NCBI GenBank assembly: GCA_028280445.1 | Contig: JANQLU010000038.1 | Coordinates: forward strand, 29,918-93,917 | Source of the DNA: Pirellulaceae bacterium | GTDB lineage: Bacteria > Planctomycetota > Planctomycetia > Pirellulales > Pirellulaceae | Length of the DNA stretch: 64,000 bases | Direction: 5' to 3' | In this document: positions 18,710 to 26,727 of the stretch, piece after piece | Numbering within the stretch: the stretch's first letter is position 1 | Layout: each line of letters opens with the position of its first letter | Translations under genes and position numbers: made by a program | The notes under the pieces: model-generated | The model's input: the letters and a program-made list of their open reading frames with translations, nothing else | Told to the model about the DNA's origin: nothing | Database searches by the model: none

Positions 18710-19567
18710 ATGAGAAAACTCTTACTGTTGACCATTACATTGACCGTCCTGGTAACAAGCCGCCCTGTCATAGCCCAAGACAAAATACCGACACTTTTCC
18801 CAAGTCCCAGCAGCTACCAATTCGCGCTTATTAAAGGACAACTCCGGCCGCTGATTTCGAGTGTACCCGATCCCGCCGAGGTCTGGGGCGACCCGACTGC
18901 CAGCTATTTCCTGCAAAAATCGACTTGGAAAGAATTGGACTTTACCGATGAACAGATTGACACAATCAAAGAAATGAAACAAGCGCGAAAGAAACTGTAT
19001 GCGAAACTTGGGAAACAGTCCAATATCTTCGCACTCAAAGCCAAAAAACCGGATGGTACAACCGACAGGGCGTTGTATCGAGAATTAATGAAACAAAACT
19101 TGGCAAGTTTGCGAGAATTCAACACGAATCAAGAAAAACAGCTGCGGAAGATCATTCCACGACACCAATGGGTGCAAATGTCAGAGACGATTACCAAGTA
19201 CACATTGAAAGCCGAAGGAATCGCGTCGCAGATCACCAAATCCAATTTTACCGAGTACCTGACGCTAACTGAGAAACAACAACGGGAACTGAAGGATGTT
19301 TCGAAGGAGATCGTCAAAGAGAACGATCAAAAATTGCGTGAAATGGCCAAAAAATCAGTTCGCAAATTAATGGCTGTCCTGACGGATTCACAAAAAGAAA
19401 AATTACTTCGAGCGATTGGAGCGGATGATTTTTCCGATTTTGAATCAATCAATGTTGTAGCATTGAACGAACAGCTGAGACGATTCGCTTTCCCAAAAGA
19501 CAATAGTACGCACGCAAAAAAATCAGGTGTGCCGGCCAGAAACGTTTCGTCAAAATCAAAAAAATAA
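18710..19567 (+). CDS. secreted helical protein with LTxxQ-like repeats
   Basis: 285 residues. The signal peptide covers about 1-22 (cut near VIA-Q). The mature part is mostly charged helix with two LTxxQ-like elements, LTEKQQRELKDV and LTDSQKEKLLRAIG, and FTDEQIDTIKEMK earlier. This pattern resembles the Spy/CpxP class of periplasmic proteins, but the similarity is only in motif style. The Lys/Ser-rich tail is probably disordered. GGAG lies 9 bases before the ATG. A family D repeat follows the TAA. Confidence 0.65.
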   Translation: MRKLLLLTITLTVLVTSRPVIAQDKIPTLFPSPSSYQFALIKGQLRPLISSVPDPAEVWGDPTASYFLQKSTWKELDFTDEQIDTIKEMKQARKKLYAKLGKQSNIFALKAKKPDGTTDRALYRELMKQNLASLREFNTNQEKQLRKIIPRHQWVQMSETITKYTLKAEGIASQITKSNFTEYLTLTEKQQRELKDVSKEIVKENDQKLREMAKKSVRKLMAVLTDSQKEKLLRAIGADDFSDFESINVVALNEQLRRFAFPKDNSTHAKKSGVPARNVSSKSKK

Positions 19568-19570
19568 TTG

Positions 19571-19626
19571 GTAGGGCCGGTTCTCATCGGCCAATTCAAA
19601 AAACGGCCGGTGGGAACCGGCCCTAC
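19571..19626. repeat. family D inverted repeat
   Basis: GTAGGGCCGGTTCTCATCGG on the left and CCGGTGGGAACCGGCCCTAC on the right surround a short AT-rich centre. It lies between the convergent secreted-protein gene and the VWA gene. Confidence 0.78.
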
Positions 19627-19648
19627 TCCTTTCTTTGCGGAGCGGGAT

Positions 19649-21937
19649 TTAAACCATCCCCCATTTTTTGCGAAACGCCCATTCGCATCCCAACAACAAC
19701 ACGAACAATCCCAAAACAATCGCGCCGTCCTGCCAACTGTCGCCGAGCCGCCATTTCTGAGGAATCTCGATTTTCATCTCCGGAGGATGCAGCAGCAACT
19801 CGTCCAACAAGTTTCCGAATTCATCAGGCGAAATCATTTTGCCACCCCATTCCTTGGTTTGGTTTGACAACCGCAACAATTGATCGGGATCGGCTGCAGC
19901 AATCGATTTTTCTTTGTCTTGGTCAAACACAATAAACTCAGCAGATGTTTGCCCGATGGCGACTCCATTTTTTTTGCCGCTGACTGAAATTCGATACAAT
20001 CCTGGCTGGACGATCAAATCGCGATCAACTTGGACTTTTTGACGGCCTTCATCGGCCCGAGTTGCCGACAACGATACTTGGTCTCCTTTCGGAGTTGTCA
20101 ATTGAACAGAAAACTGAGCCCCTTCGATTGCGATACCCGTCGGGTTTTTGGCACCGATTGTGAACTGTACATCGCTTCGCGGTTGGAATCGTCGTTGCGG
20201 TAAATTGATCCAGACATTGCTGTTGGTCAGCGAATCGCGAAACGCCAGCCACAAAATGATCTGCCGCCAAAATCGTTTATGTTCATCCTGATATCCTCCC
20301 AACCACCACCGCCAGGTTGAATCGCCAGCAAAAGCCAGGATGCGCCCTCCCACCTGGCTGGAAATCAACATCGGCTCGTCGTCTTCGCTACGGATAATGA
20401 CCTGAGCGCTGTCTTTGATTTTTAAAAATCGATTGGCGCCTGACAACGGCGGGAGTTTTTTCCAAATATCCTGTTGGCCTTCGTTGGAAATGCTGTTCAA
20501 AAAATGTTGGCCGACCGGTCGCAATATAATCGGTTTTTCGATATGCAACTCTTTGCGAAGCGGTGCATCGAAACTTTGCCGCTCCGTCGACTCCATCAAT
20601 ACTGGCAGCAAATCTTCTAACGGTGTCATGGCGTAAGAGCCGGGGCCGAAACTATGGTACCCGCCGGTCATTAACAATCCTTTGCCGCTGAGAACTGCTT
20701 TCTCGATGGCTTTAAAGTTTTTTTCCTGAACTCCTTTGCGGTACAGTGCCGTGGCATCAATGTCAGCCAGGATGATGACGTCGTAACTGGGATCGGAAAA
20801 TTTGTCGGAAAAATCTCGAGGTGAATCTTCCCAATTAATTCGATCGCGGACTGGAACGACGATCGGGTCGATCTTGATTTCGGCACTTGAACCGATCGCT
20901 TGTCGAATAAAACGCTGCTCCGCTCCAATATTTCCCGTCACGTACAAAACTTTGAGCCCGCCGTCGAATACCGTCAAAAAAGCCGGGAGTGCGTTGTTGC
21001 GTGGAGAAATTTCCTCGCTTTGCGGTTCGGCTTTGACCAACACGCGATACTGTCCAGCCTTGTCTGGTTCAAAACCGAGGCTCACGTTTGCTTTCTGATC
21101 AGGACCTGTAAACGTCACTTGTTTTGAATCGACAACTTTGGCTTTGCCATCGGGTCCAGTAATGATCAATTGGATCGGAATGGTTCGATTTGTAAATCCG
21201 CGTGCTGAAACGGTTGCTGTGAAAGTTTGACGGTTTTTAACAAATCCTGTGTAGTTGTCCGGCATGTTCGTGACGGCGATATCCGCAAACTGACCCGAGT
21301 CTGCCGGTCTCCCGTACGGAATCGTATACAACGGGGTTTGCGTTTGAGCCAATTGATTGGTGGCTTGTGTAATCTCAACCCGTGGATCGAGAACATTGGT
21401 TTGGCCGTCACCGTGCAGGATCACTCCGATCACTCGTTGATTTCGCGCCGCGCGCGTCGCGTCATCCAGGCACGAACCGTAGTCCGATTCAACACCGGCG
21501 GGATTTTCCGGCAATACGATGACGCCCTGTTCATTAGCCATGGCAGACAATTGGTTGTCGAATCCATAAACTTTCAACTCGATTCGCTGTTCTTCCAGTG
21601 CTGCCAGTTTGTCCGCGTTTTCCGCCAGGATTTGTTTCAATTTCTGCCACCGCGTCGTCTCATCGGAACCGACCGGCAATTCCATCGAACGTGACACATC
21701 GAGCAACATGACCAGCAAAGCGTTTTGTGGTTGCTCGATCGTTGTCACACATCCGGGTCGCAACATCAACAAAACAGCGATCAAAATAACGCCTGCACGC
21801 AATCCAACCAAAGTCCATCGACGTAGATGAGTCAGCAATCCGAATTGCGGGCGCAGCAGTAAAACCGCGGCCAGAATACCGCCTGCAATGGCCAAAAACC
21901 AAGGATTCAAAATCGGATCAATAGTCCACGACTGCAT
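19649..21937 (-). CDS. membrane VWA / glutamine-amidotransferase-like protein
   Basis: 762 residues. Two membrane segments near the N-terminus (about 12-30 and 44-61) and one at the C-terminus (about 735-752) enclose a large domain outside the membrane. A von Willebrand A domain starts at about 72, with an intact MIDAS DVSRS at 80-84. A glutamine-amidotransferase-like fold follows at about 370-560 (YDVIILADIDATAL, LSGKGLLMTGGYHSFGPGSY). This architecture is common in the MoxR/BatA neighbourhoods of planctomycetes. It belongs with the DUF4159 gene upstream of it on the same strand and with the divergent MoxR operon. The biochemical function is unknown. Confidence 0.8.
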   Translation of the reverse strand: MQSWTIDPILNPWFLAIAGGILAAVLLLRPQFGLLTHLRRWTLVGLRAGVILIAVLLMLRPGCVTTIEQPQNALLVMLLDVSRSMELPVGSDETTRWQKLKQILAENADKLAALEEQRIELKVYGFDNQLSAMANEQGVIVLPENPAGVESDYGSCLDDATRAARNQRVIGVILHGDGQTNVLDPRVEITQATNQLAQTQTPLYTIPYGRPADSGQFADIAVTNMPDNYTGFVKNRQTFTATVSARGFTNRTIPIQLIITGPDGKAKVVDSKQVTFTGPDQKANVSLGFEPDKAGQYRVLVKAEPQSEEISPRNNALPAFLTVFDGGLKVLYVTGNIGAEQRFIRQAIGSSAEIKIDPIVVPVRDRINWEDSPRDFSDKFSDPSYDVIILADIDATALYRKGVQEKNFKAIEKAVLSGKGLLMTGGYHSFGPGSYAMTPLEDLLPVLMESTERQSFDAPLRKELHIEKPIILRPVGQHFLNSISNEGQQDIWKKLPPLSGANRFLKIKDSAQVIIRSEDDEPMLISSQVGGRILAFAGDSTWRWWLGGYQDEHKRFWRQIILWLAFRDSLTNSNVWINLPQRRFQPRSDVQFTIGAKNPTGIAIEGAQFSVQLTTPKGDQVSLSATRADEGRQKVQVDRDLIVQPGLYRISVSGKKNGVAIGQTSAEFIVFDQDKEKSIAAADPDQLLRLSNQTKEWGGKMISPDEFGNLLDELLLHPPEMKIEIPQKWRLGDSWQDGAIVLGLFVLLLGCEWAFRKKWGMV

Positions 21938-22005
21938 ATTGTTATTGTAAAGGAGTCACTCGAAATAACGAAGGCATTGATGTGTTCGACCGGGTGCCTG
22001 TGACC

Positions 22006-22110
22006 CGGGAGGGCGAGGCTCGGGAGGGCGAGGCTCCTGCCGAGCCAGGACATTGGCCTATCGTTTGTTTCAACCATGAGCAAAACCATCGTGAGCGCCT
22101 TGCCGCTCAC
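22006..22110. repeat. family A repeat with duplicated start, then a short B-type palindrome
   Basis: GGGAGGGCGAGGCTCGGG at about 22007 is immediately restarted at 22022 and completed to 22046, a partial tandem duplication of the A arm. At 22091-22110 a short degenerate family B element reads GTGAGCGCCTTGCCGCTCAC. Confidence 0.65.
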
Positions 22111-22115
22111 AAAAC

Positions 22116-24569
22116 CTATTCAGGCTCGTTCGGAACCGTCAACAATGCGTACAAGATCACGTTCACACCAATTCTGGCTGCATCTTCTTTACTATAGCCT
22201 TTGCACTGAGACCCTGAAGCGTTTTCCATCGCACAACTCAAATCGTGTGTTGAAAAAACGACAGCATAACGGCCTTTGACTTTCAATCCATCAACCAAAG
22301 GATGCGTTTTTGTTTTTCGGAAACTTTGTCCGCGATCGTTAGCAATTGGCGTACGCAACGTTACCGTCTGGATATCGTAACCGTCATTCGGTTTTGACTT
22401 CCAGATCGAATCGTCTTTAGGAATTGCCGCCAGTTTGGATGCCGGAAAAATTTCCTTCATCTCCTTGCGAAACGACTCGCTGAATTTGGGAGATGAGCAA
22501 ATGGCATCGGCAAAAATAAAACCACCTCGATTGACATATTCGCGAATCGCAGCTCGCTCCTTGTCAGTAAATTTGAAAGCTGTTCGGCCATGCATAAACA
22601 CGATCGGGTAGTTTTGCAAATCTTTGATCGTCGCGTTGACAAAGTTCTTTTCTAACTTCACCGGTCGCTTTCGATCAAACTGAAAGCGGTTCATCACATT
22701 TCGCCAGGCGTTGGGAGCGTCATCAAACCCACCGCCATGTTTGAGTTTGGGAATTTCCAGAATTCGGCTACCAAGAATTTTTTTCGAGTCCAAATTGGCT
22801 TTCGGTCGTTCTCCTTTTTCTTTGAAATCCCAACCTGTCGCGTAGGCCACAACATTGACCCCGAGCTTTGTCGTAAAGTCGATTTCAGCTTTCGCTTTGT
22901 CGTTGTGTTTTTCGAGCCAACCGGGCTGATTCAATTGCCACAGTCCGGCCAAATTCTGCGGAACATAAATCACACTTGTTCGACAACTCGCCTGGATACC
23001 CAGAACTGGTCGGGTCTTGCTCGGAGTTTTTAATTGATAACGCGCTCGCCAAACCGGATGCGAAATCGGCAACAACTCGAAATCGCTGTTGGGCAGGATC
23101 TCTTTCATCAACAATCGAAACGATTTGTCGAACGGCGTTGTTTTTCCACACCCATCCCCCTGACACGCTTCGGCAAAAATAAACCCGCCGTTGTCGATAT
23201 AATCCTTGAGCGCCTGTTTCTGTTTTTTCGTCAACTTAATCGCTTCACGCCCACTGATGAACAAAATGGGAGCTTCCAGCAAATCATCGACGGTCGCACG
23301 ATTTCCATCGATCACTTGCCAGTTGTATTTGGTTTTTTTGATGGCTTCGATCGCGCGATTCAAATAATGCACACCGCGGGGGTGTCGATCCCAGTTGTTC
23401 CCTTTTCCGTATTTGTATTTACCGATGACAACGGGACGTTTTCCTTTTGACAAAAACAGCAACGCCAATGCGGTGGCAACTTCAGGATTGTCTTCCATCG
23501 AGACTCGGTCGCCGCGCCAAAATCCGGCATTTTGAATTTTCAATAAATGGGCAGCACCTTCGCGGTACCAATCATGATCTCCAAAAAATCTGATTCCAGC
23601 CAATCGCCCGGCGCGCTCCAATCCATACAGAAAATAAAATTTCGTGCCGCCGTGAAACTTGCCGTTGCGATAGGAACTAAAAAAGGGATTCCCCGCGGCG
23701 ATTTGAAAATGCAGATCGTCTCCCATCCAGTTGATCGCTTTGTCGATCATCTCCGGCCGCATACTCCCGCCACAGCATTGAACGTCCAGATTGTTGCCTA
23801 ACATCTCGGTGGCCAGATTTTCGTGAATAATGATCAGCGATGAAATTCCCGCACATGTCATGCTGCCGCGAACGCCGCCGGCATGGCCGCCACCCCGTGT
23901 CGTTGTGTATCGGAATGCACCTTGATTGGGTTGGCCATTGGTGGGTACGTAAAGTCTTTCCCAATAGCGTTTGGCATTCTTCCAGACACTGGTGTCGATT
24001 TTGACGCCCGCCAATCGAGCTTCGTGTAACGCCAACAATGCAAATTGGGCATTGGACGCGTCGCCACTGGCTTTTGCGTTGACATGGTAGCTCCAGGCCC
24101 CGTGATTTTCATTGTTCGTAGTGTTTTGTGCGCGTTGCAACCAACGAACATCTTTTTGAATGCGATCCAGATACTTGCGCGAATTGGCCGCACAATAAGT
24201 CATAATTCGCAGCGAGACCGTATAGGTTTCCAGCGAACTTTCATCAAACTGGTCCAACCGCCTCAGGGCGCGAACGATGGTCTGATCGTTAGTGGGAACA
24301 CCGCTATTGAGCAGCGCTAGAGTAATCAAAGCGGTTGAGCCGTCACGATGTCCGGCCATCCCTTGCCAACCTCCGTTGGCGTTTTGGCGATCCTTGAGAA
24401 ATCGAACACCTTTTTCAATCGATTTACGAACTTTTTCCGCATTCAATTTTTGGCAAGCTGCGTGTTTGGGCCAAGTGGCACAGGTAGCGAAAAAAGCGAG
24501 CAATAAAACGAACAACGGTGTCTTGAATTTGCGTAACATAAAAGAACTCATCTCAAACAACCTTGCCAT
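22116..24569 (-). CDS. toroid protein with two tandem DUF4159 domains
   Basis: 817 residues from the first ATG; a start at 24551, after AAGG, would still keep the signal peptide (about 12-38). Residues about 40-370 form a prenyltransferase/squalene-cyclase-type toroid (GVRFLKDRQNANGGWQG, DVRWLQRAQN). Two DUF4159 domains follow. Their cores are clearly duplicated: APILFISGREAIKLTKKQKQ in the first and YPIVFMHGRTAFKFTDKERA in the second, each followed by GGFIFA(E/D)A. Family members usually carry one such domain. The protein is exported and belongs with the MoxR/DUF58/BatA cluster that starts 105 bases away on the other strand. Confidence 0.8.
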   Translation of the reverse strand: MARLFEMSSFMLRKFKTPLFVLLLAFFATCATWPKHAACQKLNAEKVRKSIEKGVRFLKDRQNANGGWQGMAGHRDGSTALITLALLNSGVPTNDQTIVRALRRLDQFDESSLETYTVSLRIMTYCAANSRKYLDRIQKDVRWLQRAQNTTNNENHGAWSYHVNAKASGDASNAQFALLALHEARLAGVKIDTSVWKNAKRYWERLYVPTNGQPNQGAFRYTTTRGGGHAGGVRGSMTCAGISSLIIIHENLATEMLGNNLDVQCCGGSMRPEMIDKAINWMGDDLHFQIAAGNPFFSSYRNGKFHGGTKFYFLYGLERAGRLAGIRFFGDHDWYREGAAHLLKIQNAGFWRGDRVSMEDNPEVATALALLFLSKGKRPVVIGKYKYGKGNNWDRHPRGVHYLNRAIEAIKKTKYNWQVIDGNRATVDDLLEAPILFISGREAIKLTKKQKQALKDYIDNGGFIFAEACQGDGCGKTTPFDKSFRLLMKEILPNSDFELLPISHPVWRARYQLKTPSKTRPVLGIQASCRTSVIYVPQNLAGLWQLNQPGWLEKHNDKAKAEIDFTTKLGVNVVAYATGWDFKEKGERPKANLDSKKILGSRILEIPKLKHGGGFDDAPNAWRNVMNRFQFDRKRPVKLEKNFVNATIKDLQNYPIVFMHGRTAFKFTDKERAAIREYVNRGGFIFADAICSSPKFSESFRKEMKEIFPASKLAAIPKDDSIWKSKPNDGYDIQTVTLRTPIANDRGQSFRKTKTHPLVDGLKVKGRYAVVFSTHDLSCAMENASGSQCKGYSKEDAARIGVNVILYALLTVPNEPE

Positions 24570-24674
24570 TGATTATACCCTGCTGTGCCCGGACCAATCT
24601 TAGGATAATGGATTTCAGCCAACAACAGACAAACGCACCTCGTTGCCACAAACCGGTTTCATTCCTTAAAATTC

Positions 24675-25781
24675 ATGGAAAAGCGGCAAAATTTGCCGGT
24701 TGCGTCCGATATCAATCATATCGCCATCGCTGCTGGCCCAATTAATCATAATGAGGAAAGTGTGTCGGGAAAAACACAGAGAAATCTTGGTGACGTTTTG
24801 GCTGAATTCAGCCAACAAAAAAAACGCATGCAGGATGAGCTGCACAAAGTCATCGTGGGGCAGGAAGATGTCATTGAACAAGTCTTTGCAGCCATTTTCA
24901 CTCGCGGACACTGCTTGCTCGAAGGGGTACCCGGTCTGGCAAAAACGTTGATGGTCAGCACCATGGCACAGATCATGGATGTCAGCTTCAATCGAATTCA
25001 ATTTACGCCTGACTTGATGCCTTCCGACATTACCGGGACGAACGTTTTGGACGAAGACGAACACGGCAAACGTGAATTTCGTTTTGTCGAAGGGCCCGTG
25101 TTTACCAACATTTTGTTGGCCGATGAAATCAACCGAACGCCTCCCAAAACACAAGCGGCCTTGTTACAAGCCATGCAGGAACGCGAAGTGTCAGTCGGTC
25201 GAACCACCTATGATCTGCCCAAGCCGTTTTTCACGATCGCCACGCAAAACCCAATCGAACAGGAAGGCACCTACCCGCTGCCAGAAGCGCAATTGGACCG
25301 ATTCATGTTCAATATCAAGGTTGGTTATCCTACAAAAGACGAAGAAGAACAGATCCTGACCTCCACCAGCCGCAACGAAAAAAAAGAAGTCGACAAAGTT
25401 CTTTCCGCCAAAGCGATTATCAACTCGCAAAAATTGGTGAATACGGTGGCCGTCAGCCCGTACATTATTAAATACGTTTCAGCGCTGGTGCGCTCAACGC
25501 GGCCCAACAATTCTGAATCACCAGAATTTGTCAAAGAGTTGGTCGACTGGGGAGCGGGTCCGCGAGCCGGACAATTCCTGATTGCGGGAGGCAAGGCGAT
25601 GGCCGCCATGGATGGTCGATTCAGCGTCGCCATCGAAGATGTCCGCAAAGTTGCAATTCCCGTGTTGCGGCATCGAGTGAATACCAATTTCCAGGCCCAA
25701 GCCGAAGGGCAAACGACTGAAACGGTGATCGAAAGACTTTTAAAAGAAATCCCTGAACCCGAAGTTTCCAAATTTGCCTAA
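24675..25781 (+). CDS. MoxR family AAA+ ATPase
   Basis: 368 residues. Walker A is GVPGLAKT, Walker B is ILLADEINR, then sensor 1 ATQNPIEQEGTYPLPEAQLDRF, the MoxR hallmark. MoxR ATPases act as chaperones that help assemble or activate VWA-domain proteins, which fits the next genes. The ATG at 24675 gives the longest frame, but a GTG at 24762 with GAGGA upstream would start right at the conserved region and is a realistic alternative. It leads a run of three genes with gaps of 31 and 9 bases. Confidence 0.92.
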   Translation: MEKRQNLPVASDINHIAIAAGPINHNEESVSGKTQRNLGDVLAEFSQQKKRMQDELHKVIVGQEDVIEQVFAAIFTRGHCLLEGVPGLAKTLMVSTMAQIMDVSFNRIQFTPDLMPSDITGTNVLDEDEHGKREFRFVEGPVFTNILLADEINRTPPKTQAALLQAMQEREVSVGRTTYDLPKPFFTIATQNPIEQEGTYPLPEAQLDRFMFNIKVGYPTKDEEEQILTSTSRNEKKEVDKVLSAKAIINSQKLVNTVAVSPYIIKYVSALVRSTRPNNSESPEFVKELVDWGAGPRAGQFLIAGGKAMAAMDGRFSVAIEDVRKVAIPVLRHRVNTNFQAQAEGQTTETVIERLLKEIPEPEVSKFA

Positions 25782-25812
25782 CGAGCGAGCCATCTCATTT
25801 GGCGGCTGAAGC

Positions 25813-26718
25813 ATGTCGGTTGAAAAATACCTCAAACCCGAAGTTATCAACCAAATCAAACGGCTCGATTTACGCGCTCAATTCGTTGTCAAAGGATTTC
25901 TCCAAGGGTTGCACGCCAGTCCGTTTCACGGGTTCAGTGTCGAATTCAGCGAACATCGTCGTTACGCGCACGGTGACGATCCCAAAGATATCGATTGGTT
26001 GGTGTATGCCAAAACCGACAAATACTATGTCAAAAAATTCGAAGCGGAAACTAACATCACCGGATATCTCGCGATGGATATCAGTGCCGGGATGGATTAC
26101 ACCTACAACCAGGATTTGACCAAATTCGACTACGCGATTTGCCTTGCCGCTGCATTGGCATATCTGATGATTTCTCAACAGGACCCTGTAGGTTTACTGG
26201 CTTTCAACGACAAGATTCGCAAAAGTCTGCCACCAAAATCAAAACGCACTCACCTCGGCAACATGCTTTCGATGCTGGCACGGCTCAAACCTCACGGAAC
26301 GACGGATATTGCGGGCAGCCTCCAACAGATTGCCGCGATGTTGAAACACCGTAGTTTGGTGATGATTTTTTCTGATCTTCTCGTCGAGGACGAGTCGGCA
26401 GTCGAGGACATGTTAAACTCGCTGTATCGGCTGCGACACGGCGGACACGATGTCATTCTGTTTCATATCCTCGATCAGGCCGAAGTCGATTTTCCATTCA
26501 CGGGTTTGTGTGAAATGGAAGATCCGGAGACTGGACGTAAAATAAAAGTTGACGGTCAGGGCTTTCGCAGCGAATACAAAAAGCAAATCGAAGCTTACCG
26601 AGAAACTATTCGCACCGCATGTCAACAAACGAACATCGATTATGTGGCCCTCGATACGAGCATGCAGTTTGACAAAGCACTGATGGAATATTTGATCAGC
26701 CGTCGTTCACGTTTTTAA
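25813..26718 (+). CDS. DUF58 domain protein
   Basis: 301 residues. The N-terminal part contains HGFSVEFSEHRRYAHGDDPKDIDWLVYAKT, the DUF58 signature with the RxYxxGDxxxxIDW core. A degenerate VWA-like fold follows (YLAMDISAGMD, MIFSDLLVED). DUF58 proteins regularly follow a MoxR ATPase and precede BatA-type proteins, as here. There is no membrane segment, so it is probably cytoplasmic. The exact role is unknown; an adaptor between ATPase and membrane partners is the usual guess. Confidence 0.88.
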   Translation: MSVEKYLKPEVINQIKRLDLRAQFVVKGFLQGLHASPFHGFSVEFSEHRRYAHGDDPKDIDWLVYAKTDKYYVKKFEAETNITGYLAMDISAGMDYTYNQDLTKFDYAICLAAALAYLMISQQDPVGLLAFNDKIRKSLPPKSKRTHLGNMLSMLARLKPHGTTDIAGSLQQIAAMLKHRSLVMIFSDLLVEDESAVEDMLNSLYRLRHGGHDVILFHILDQAEVDFPFTGLCEMEDPETGRKIKVDGQGFRSEYKKQIEAYRETIRTACQQTNIDYVALDTSMQFDKALMEYLISRRSRF

Positions 26719-26727
26719 AAGCAATTT